A DNA stretch of 50,953 nucleotides, taken from assembly GCF_014502795.1 (NCBI RefSeq), contig NZ_JACVHF010000020.1, positions 1 to 50,953 of the forward strand, given 5' to 3'. Numbering within the stretch: position 1 is the first letter of the stretch; each line of letters opens with the position of its first letter. Below, one piece after another: positions 45,870-50,953 of this stretch. The notes under the pieces are model-generated. The model did no database searches. It had not been told where the DNA came from and saw only the letters and a list, made by a program, of their open reading frames with translations. The position numbers and the translations under genes were made by a program. The stretch is from Heliobacterium chlorum (GTDB lineage Bacteria; Bacillota; Desulfitobacteriia; Heliobacteriales; Heliobacteriaceae).

Positions 45870-46353
45870 TCGCTTTGCTCCCTTCTATTCCGGTATGGCC
45901 AAATCCGTTATCCCCTCTTTTTGTCGGTTGAAGCTCATCTACTTCGGTCAGTGTGATATTGTGAAATATCGGCTGGAAAACCAGTTGGGCAATTCGGTCA
46001 CCTTTCGAAATCTCAACGTCATCGTTGCTGTGATTAATTACGATTACGCCGATGTCTCCGGTGTAGTCCGCATCAATCGTACCCGGTGAGTTAAGAACCG
46101 TGATTCCCTTCTTAAGAGCCAATCCGCTTCTCGGACGAACTTGAGCTTCTATTCCACGTGGCAGTTGAACAGCAATACCGGTTCGAATCAGCATCCGCTG
46201 TCCCGGATAAAGTTGAATCGCCTCAATACGTCCATACGGTTGATTTGATGAAATCAGTGCATCAAGCATGTGGAGATCAAATCCACTGGCATGTGATGTT
46301 TGTTGCTCTGGAATGATGGCATCAGGGTGAAGTTTCTTCACTGCGATTTTCAA
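45862..46353 (-). CDS. dut: dUTP diphosphatase
   Basis: 163 aa from a TTG 7 bases after AGGAGG. Trimeric dUTPase motifs: HASGFDLHMLDA (1), RPRSGLALKKG (2), GTIDADYTGDIGVIVIN (3), GDRIAQLVFQP (4) and RGDNGFGHTG (5). It hydrolyses dUTP to dUMP, keeping uracil out of DNA and supplying thymidylate synthase. It lies between NrdD and the ThyX-like gene. Confidence 0.95.
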   Translation of the reverse strand: MKIAVKKLHPDAIIPEQQTSHASGFDLHMLDALISSNQPYGRIEAIQLYPGQRMLIRTGIAVQLPRGIEAQVRPRSGLALKKGITVLNSPGTIDADYTGDIGVIVINHSNDDVEISKGDRIAQLVFQPIFHNITLTEVDELQPTKRGDNGFGHTGIEGSKAIA

Positions 46354-46364
46354 TCCGGTCCCTC

Positions 46365-48272
46365 CTACCCTGCTTGTTTTAGTTCATTAAACTGCCGCTT
46401 CGGATACTCGTAATTCTTCCGAACATCTCCCCAAGAAGAAACCTTTGTGAAGTACCCAATCACCCGTGTCATATAGTCAACAATGGGTTCCCCACAGATG
46501 GGACAGCTTTTTCCGGTCCCAACTATGGGCGTATGACCACTGGCACAAACCCCGAATCCATAGTTGATGGCAAAGTGTTCAACTCCCTCTGATAAGGAAA
46601 TCAGGATGAGTTTCATCATAATAGGGTCGGTAATCCGTTCCTGAACATTGAGATGCAAGATGCCTCCGCCGCTAACGTGCTTCATGAAACGACCGGTCAG
46701 GTGAATGCGATCGGTGGTTCCCATATCCGCGATTAAGGGAACGTACTGGTTTGAGTACAATTCAAAGGGCTGTAGTTTCCGATAAAGCAACCGGTCTTTT
46801 TTCGCCAATGTCACCGCTGTGCTCTCCGCAGGGATTTCCTCGGTGTTGAAGGAATGACCTGTTCCACGGCTGAAAATTTGGACATATTCCTCCGTCCGCT
46901 TCAGTACCTTTTCGGTAAACGCCTGACCCTCTTTGCTCTCCATGGGCATCCCCATAAATTCACACATCTCATACTGACCATGGATTCCGATGGTAGAGAA
47001 CAGCATTTCCAGCGAGAACCAGCCGAGCGGTTTGAAAAACTTGAGGAAGCCTTTTTCTACCCGTCGACGTAGTATTTCTTCCCGGTGAACCAACAGCAGA
47101 TCCCTCGCCATTCTCGCCCTACGATCCAACAGCTCGAAAAAATGCTTTTCATCTCGGGCATCTAACGCCAGCCGAGGGAAGTTGATGGTGACTACCCGAT
47201 GGGAGCCGATGTTGAGTCCACCGTTCCCGAAGCTGTCGGCCCGGTAGCTCATCCGTTCGGTATCATTGACGTAGCGGCAACACATTGCAATCTTAGAGCC
47301 TTCGTTCGCGTAGATGTTCAGCACACCAAGTTTGACGTTGATTTGGCTGATAAAGTTTAGGAAATCTTCATCCAACGGCCGCCGATTCTCATCTACACAC
47401 ATATTTGCCGTCATAACCGGGAACCGGTATGGCAGGCCGGTTGAAGGATCACCGTTGGCAAAGAACTCGGCGATGATTTTCTGGATTTCCATGATGTACT
47501 CAACATCAACTTCCGAGCCATCGGGGTAGCGATATTCGGAAAAAAGTTTGGTGAGGTTTTCACGGTCAAAGATAGATACGTTAGAAAACGGTGATTGCCC
47601 ACTCGTTCGAAACTTGTTGTTGGCAACGTGAACAAACTTCTGCCAGAGGTTGACGATGTACTCTCGGTCATCCGTATTTTCCGGATTGCGTCCTTCCTGT
47701 TTGAGATACCACGCAAGGTTGACGATGAGGTCTCCGGGAGCCACCGCACCTGCGAACTCTTGACTTAGGTCCATCACGACTTCGGTCACTTGAGCCATAA
47801 AACTGTCCGAGCGTTTGGGCGGCAGACTTCGCAATTGCCCATAGGGCCGACCCTCAATCATCAAGTTTGCCGTGGAAAAAGCGAAACAGTACGGAATCTG
47901 AATTCCTTGCCCAGAGCTATCGTGAAAATATAACTCTCCCCGCCAGATCGCCGATATCAGCTTGTTGGCCCGATGAAGACCAAAGCGTTTCTTGCTGTAT
48001 CGCCACAGCAGATAGTACCCTTCCAACTTCAAGATACCTTTGGTGACTTCTGCCTGATAGTTGTTGGCCGAGAGCTCCTCATTGGAGTTAGCGTTCTGAT
48101 CGACGCTGGCATCGGCCAATCGCTTGGTAAAGTAGTCGTGAGACATCTGCCCCACATCGACTTTGTTTGGGCTGATTCCTTCCAGTTCCAACATCTTTAA
48201 CCCTACGGGGTCTTTAGCGAACTTCTGATAGAGCGTATCGAACCCTGGTTCAAACGTCAGTGATATCTTCAA
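46365..48272 (-). CDS. nrdD: anaerobic ribonucleoside-triphosphate reductase
   Basis: 635 aa from a TTG after GGAGAAGG. The class III reductase pattern includes ELSANNYQAEVTKGILKLEG, IWRGELYFHDSSGQGIQIPY, CCRYVNDTERMSYRADSFGN and the C-terminal zinc/radical region CASGHTPIVGTGKSCPICGE, ending DYMTRVIGYFTKVSSWGDV, whose RVIGY glycine carries the glycyl radical. It makes dNTPs under oxygen-free conditions, so replication in an anaerobic or facultative host is implied. The ATP-cone is absent, which would remove one allosteric site. It overlaps nrdG by 4 bases. Confidence 0.95.
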   Translation of the reverse strand: MKISLTFEPGFDTLYQKFAKDPVGLKMLELEGISPNKVDVGQMSHDYFTKRLADASVDQNANSNEELSANNYQAEVTKGILKLEGYYLLWRYSKKRFGLHRANKLISAIWRGELYFHDSSGQGIQIPYCFAFSTANLMIEGRPYGQLRSLPPKRSDSFMAQVTEVVMDLSQEFAGAVAPGDLIVNLAWYLKQEGRNPENTDDREYIVNLWQKFVHVANNKFRTSGQSPFSNVSIFDRENLTKLFSEYRYPDGSEVDVEYIMEIQKIIAEFFANGDPSTGLPYRFPVMTANMCVDENRRPLDEDFLNFISQINVKLGVLNIYANEGSKIAMCCRYVNDTERMSYRADSFGNGGLNIGSHRVVTINFPRLALDARDEKHFFELLDRRARMARDLLLVHREEILRRRVEKGFLKFFKPLGWFSLEMLFSTIGIHGQYEMCEFMGMPMESKEGQAFTEKVLKRTEEYVQIFSRGTGHSFNTEEIPAESTAVTLAKKDRLLYRKLQPFELYSNQYVPLIADMGTTDRIHLTGRFMKHVSGGGILHLNVQERITDPIMMKLILISLSEGVEHFAINYGFGVCASGHTPIVGTGKSCPICGEPIVDYMTRVIGYFTKVSSWGDVRKNYEYPKRQFNELKQAG

Positions 48273-48721
48273 GCCACCTTCTCCTTCCGCCGGTCAAGTA
48301 CGATTTGGTTGGAACTGGCCGGTAATCCGCCAGTGTGTAAGTCCTGACGGTATTCCCCGGCAATGATTACATCGCATAGGTCGTTAATATCGTCGGAAAT
48401 CGAGAAAATGTTATTTCCGGTGTACAGCCATGTGCTCAACCCGATGGATTTGACTGCTGCCAACAATACCTTCAATGCATCAGGCTGGTTCAGCGGCTCT
48501 CCGCCAACAAAGACCACTGCATCATAGAATCGTTGTTTAGCTCGGATTCGTAGGATAATCTCGTCGGTATCCATCTCTTCCCCACCGTCAAATAGTTGCA
48601 GTTCAGTATTGTGACAGCCGGGACACCGCCGATGGCATCCTTGAAAGAAAATACTAAAGGCGATGCCGTCAGCGTCCGATGTGTTCAAATCATTGAAGCC
48701 AGCAATCCGAACCGTGGCCAT
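48269..48721 (-). CDS. nrdG: anaerobic ribonucleotide reductase activase (radical SAM)
   Basis: 150 aa from the ATG at 48721, 7 bases after GGAGG; a GTG one codon upstream is less likely. The radical SAM cluster motif FQGCHRRCPGCHNTELQLFD (CxxxCxxC-type) is near residue 30 and the glycine-rich SAM-binding stretch VVFVGGEPLNQPDALKVLLA follows. It generates the glycyl radical of NrdD. It lies between Hjc-like and nrdD genes with TGATG overlap. Confidence 0.95.
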   Translation of the reverse strand: MATVRIAGFNDLNTSDADGIAFSIFFQGCHRRCPGCHNTELQLFDGGEEMDTDEIILRIRAKQRFYDAVVFVGGEPLNQPDALKVLLAAVKSIGLSTWLYTGNNIFSISDDINDLCDVIIAGEYRQDLHTGGLPASSNQIVLDRRKEKVA

Positions 48722-49053
48722 CACGCCACCTCCGATACGCTATCCGCTGTTACTTTCCACTTCCGAAACCCCTGCCTGTCCACCCATACCCAGAACTCAA
48801 AGTCAATCACTTCATCAATGTCATGTTCTTTAATGGTCGATTGAATCTCAGCGATTTCTTTTCGATAGGCCGCCATGGAGAGCCGTTTGGTTCGCTTGGA
48901 CTGTACCGCCAAGATGCGACGGCGGCTGATACCCAGTACATCCACCTTGGAGTGTGAACCCGCAGACCTCACCACTAAGAACCCTCGCTCGGTCAACTCA
49001 TGAACAATCTTCCGTTCAATTTCATAGCCTCGCTGATAATTCGTGCGCCCCAT
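48721..49053 (-). CDS. Hjc-like Holliday junction resolvase (PD-(D/E)XK)
   Basis: 110 aa. The archaeal-type Hjc pattern is NYQRGYEIERKIVHELTERG, FLVVRSAGSHSKVDVLGISR and RILAVQSKRTK, i.e. Glu, then S-x-S-K-x-D-V, then a Q-x-K catalytic pair. It should resolve branched replication or recombination intermediates before packaging. Overlaps the exonuclease stop (TAATG). Confidence 0.85.
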   Translation of the reverse strand: MGRTNYQRGYEIERKIVHELTERGFLVVRSAGSHSKVDVLGISRRRILAVQSKRTKRLSMAAYRKEIAEIQSTIKEHDIDEVIDFEFWVWVDRQGFRKWKVTADSVSEVA

Positions 49054-49988
49054 TAGGCCGCCACCCGAGCATTTACCTGATGGCAGTGCGGCTTATACAA
49101 GCAGAAGAAGCATTTCTCTACCATGGCCCGAGGCAGTTCATTGGCGTAACACATCCCGGCTACATCTGCGAATTTATCCAACAGTTGATTTCGATCATCA
49201 TCGGTTACCTTCATATAAAAGGCTCGCATGTCCGGCTTGGCTTCCGCCCCTTTGGTCCAGCTGTCTTTTGCCAGTGATTCATACACAATGAGGAACTCAT
49301 CGAGGCCGAATAATAACGAATAGGCGACACACTGTTCTTTGTGATCGGCTTGGGCATCTTTCATCTTGTATTCGCCGATAACGCCAAGCGTCGTTGACTT
49401 GGTCTTAAACTCCAGCCCAATCTTGGTGCCATCCGGTTGATATTGAAGGACGCCATCCATCATGCCGTACAGCTGAAACCGCTGGCCGCTGTGTTCAAAC
49501 TGCCTAACCTGCCGAATGTTCTTTTCCCATGCCGGTCGGTTGGTGGTTTTCGTCCGTACCACCGTAAACTGCGGTCCATCCAGGTGGGTCTCAGCATACA
49601 GCAAATCTCGCTGCATCGCCCGGTGAACCGCTGAGCCATTGCGGGACCATCTTCTTTGATAGGGAAATCGGTCGACAAAAGAGGCTTCCACTTTTTTAAC
49701 CTTGAAATAAAGTTCCCGTTCACATTTGTAGGCCGATGAAGGCGAGAAGGTAATGCCTCCCTTTTGGAACCCTAACTTGGTTGTGTCGCTGTTCAAACCA
49801 TCCAACTCATCCATCAGAAGATACTTTTCGATCTCATCATCGTTAGGCTCCTGAATCGAATGAATCGCATCGAAGTGATTGAGGATAGCCTTGGTCAACT
49901 CTAGGCCGCGATCGTTAGCATCCGATAAAACTTCCTGCCGGAGTTCCTTGGCTCCAACCCGATTGACTAAGCTGCCGATGAAAACCAC
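49053..49988 (-). CDS. Cas4/RecB-like PD-(D/E)XK exonuclease with Fe-S cysteines
   Basis: 311 aa from a GTG within the polymerase 3' end. An early cysteine (TFSPSSAYKCERELYFKVKK), the nuclease core FQLYGMMDGVLQYQPDGTKI (Asp), GLEFKTKSTTLGVIGEYKMK (E-x-K) and HKEQCVAYSLLFGLDEFLIV, then a C-terminal cysteine cluster VEKCFFCLYKPHCHQVNARV. The spacing of one N-terminal and three C-terminal cysteines is the Cas4/AddB-like 4Fe-4S layout. It probably trims DNA ends in replication-linked recombination. It accompanies the polymerase and resolvase. Confidence 0.88.
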   Translation of the reverse strand: MVFIGSLVNRVGAKELRQEVLSDANDRGLELTKAILNHFDAIHSIQEPNDDEIEKYLLMDELDGLNSDTTKLGFQKGGITFSPSSAYKCERELYFKVKKVEASFVDRFPYQRRWSRNGSAVHRAMQRDLLYAETHLDGPQFTVVRTKTTNRPAWEKNIRQVRQFEHSGQRFQLYGMMDGVLQYQPDGTKIGLEFKTKSTTLGVIGEYKMKDAQADHKEQCVAYSLLFGLDEFLIVYESLAKDSWTKGAEAKPDMRAFYMKVTDDDRNQLLDKFADVAGMCYANELPRAMVEKCFFCLYKPHCHQVNARVAA

Positions 49989-50953
49989 TCCCCTTTCTTT
50001 ACCCCTTCACCCCATCGTCGCATGATCTCTGTATCGACTTTTAATGGTACGTTCAGTGAAGCCGCTGAGGTCATACACGCCTCAATTTCCTTCACATCAC
50101 ACTCGGTAACGGTATTATCCACCATCATCAACGCTTCGTCATGGACTGTGCCGCAAAGAGCCCAGCCCCGGCGACTACAATATTGATGCAGGTTGAGCAT
50201 CGCACGCTTCATTACATCAGCGGCCGTTCCCTGAATGATGGCATTCACGCTCTGCCGTCGGGCTGATTCCACATCGCCTTTAACATCGTAGAATTTCCGT
50301 TTGAGGTCGCGAGGGATGTCATTGTTTCGCCAGATGTTTAGGGGTAGTTCATCCACTTTGAGAATCTGACAGATTTGCTTGGCGAGGGATTCATAGACCT
50401 TCGCTTTCTGGCGATGACCAGGGAATCTTCTTTTTCGTCCATACAGGGTTTCCACGTATTCGTTTTCTTTGGCAAACTCATGAGTATCTTTAATGAAGGC
50501 ATGGACTTGTGGGTAGGTTCTAAAAAAGTCACGAATGAACTGGTGGGCCTCATCTACCTTGATCTCAAGCTGGCTGGATAGCGTGTGCATACTCGTACCA
50601 TACATCACAGCGAGAAGCCCGACCTTCATCATTTTCCGGTACTTTGACCCATCGCTGCATTCCTCGATAGGCTTCTTAAATACACGGCTGGCCAGTGTCG
50701 AATATAAATCCTGACCGTTCAAATATGGCTCTTGAAGATGTTTATCGCCGCTAATATGGGCTAGTACCCGAGGTTCAATCTGTGAAAAGTCACTACCAAT
50801 TAGAAGTTTGCCAGGTGGAGCTATCATCAATTTCCGTGCTTTCGTCGGCAGATTTTGCAGGTTCGGCTCGTTGCTAGAGAACCGGCCAGTCACGGTAGCC
50901 ACCTGATTAAATGAGCCATGAATCCGGCCATCCGATTTAATCCGTTCCGGTAA
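49967..50953 (-). CDS. polA: DNA polymerase I family A (5' end outside window)
   Basis: The C-terminal 328 codons of a family A polymerase; the gene continues past the right edge (frame reads PERIKSDGRIHGSFNQVATV into TGRFSSNEPNLQNLP). Motif A is LLIGSDFSQIEPRVLAHISG (metal Asp), the O-helix is YRKMMKVGLLAVMYGTSMHT, and motif C is LCGTVHDEALMMVDNTVTEC (His-Asp-Glu). It copies the phage genome. The 3' end overlaps the exonuclease start by 22 bases. Confidence 0.95.
   Translation of the reverse strand, partial: LPERIKSDGRIHGSFNQVATVTGRFSSNEPNLQNLPTKARKLMIAPPGKLLIGSDFSQIEPRVLAHISGDKHLQEPYLNGQDLYSTLASRVFKKPIEECSDGSKYRKMMKVGLLAVMYGTSMHTLSSQLEIKVDEAHQFIRDFFRTYPQVHAFIKDTHEFAKENEYVETLYGRKRRFPGHRQKAKVYESLAKQICQILKVDELPLNIWRNNDIPRDLKRKFYDVKGDVESARRQSVNAIIQGTAADVMKRAMLNLHQYCSRRGWALCGTVHDEALMMVDNTVTECDVKEIEACMTSAASLNVPLKVDTEIMRRWGEGVKKGEWFSSAA

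Overview
This window is most of the genome of a temperate, tailed (siphovirus-type) phage of a Gram-positive Bacillota host, probably from the Bacillales. I base this on the SPP1-like head genes, a BhlA/UviB-type holin, a phBC6A51-type small terminase, strong AGGAGG ribosome sites with many TTG starts, and a DnaI-like helicase loader. The host genus cannot be read from the sequence. Nearly every core gene is on the minus strand, so transcription runs from the right end of the window to the left.

Layout from right to left. Positions 50953-42031 hold a tightly packed replication and nucleotide operon: DNA polymerase I (cut by the window edge), Cas4/RecB-like exonuclease, Hjc-like resolvase, NrdG, NrdD, dUTPase, a divergent ThyX-like protein, a DNA methyltransferase, dNMP kinase and a sigma-region-4-like regulator. 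Positions 42030-23300 are an accessory region, much of it clearly AT-rich. It contains tandem repeats, a DUF6338-like membrane protein, an ApeA-like HEPN protein, an integrase, an HNH nuclease, a tRNA-Thr gene with two 5'-half copies beside it, and a defence-like island: a nucleotide-cyclase-like pair, a SIR2-type protein, and a DAC-like sensor next to a PD-(D/E)XK nuclease. A second methyltransferase and an SNase follow. Positions 22880-4761 are the packaging, head and tail module (TerS, TerL, portal, minor head protein, scaffold, major capsid, connectors, tail tube, a frameshifted tail chaperone pair, tape measure, tail tip and fibre proteins). A second tyrosine recombinase and a small membrane gene lie between TerS and TerL. 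Positions 4713-3555 are the lysis cassette. Positions 3402-1 carry a replication initiator, helicase loader, DnaB-like helicase and an antirepressor.

Replication probably works by the initiator (2437-3402) binding iterons of the type TGTCC-N4-GGACA. These occur in three arrays: inside the initiator gene itself, at 23084-23245, and at 24006-24293 beside an AT-rich stretch. This plasmid-like arrangement, together with two tyrosine recombinases, makes a phage-plasmid or circular-permuted free genome plausible. I cannot rule out a tandem prophage junction at the tRNA-Thr.

The most interesting material is: (1) the DAC-sensor plus nuclease operon and the cyclase-like operon, two candidate nucleotide-signalling defence modules; (2) three iteron arrays, one of them encoded as a peptide repeat; (3) at least two small plus-strand genes with their own expression signals set inside minus-strand operons (morons); (4) about 100-bp direct repeats around a small membrane gene next to a tyrosine recombinase; and (5) ribosome-binding sites buried in hairpins before the HNH and integrase genes.
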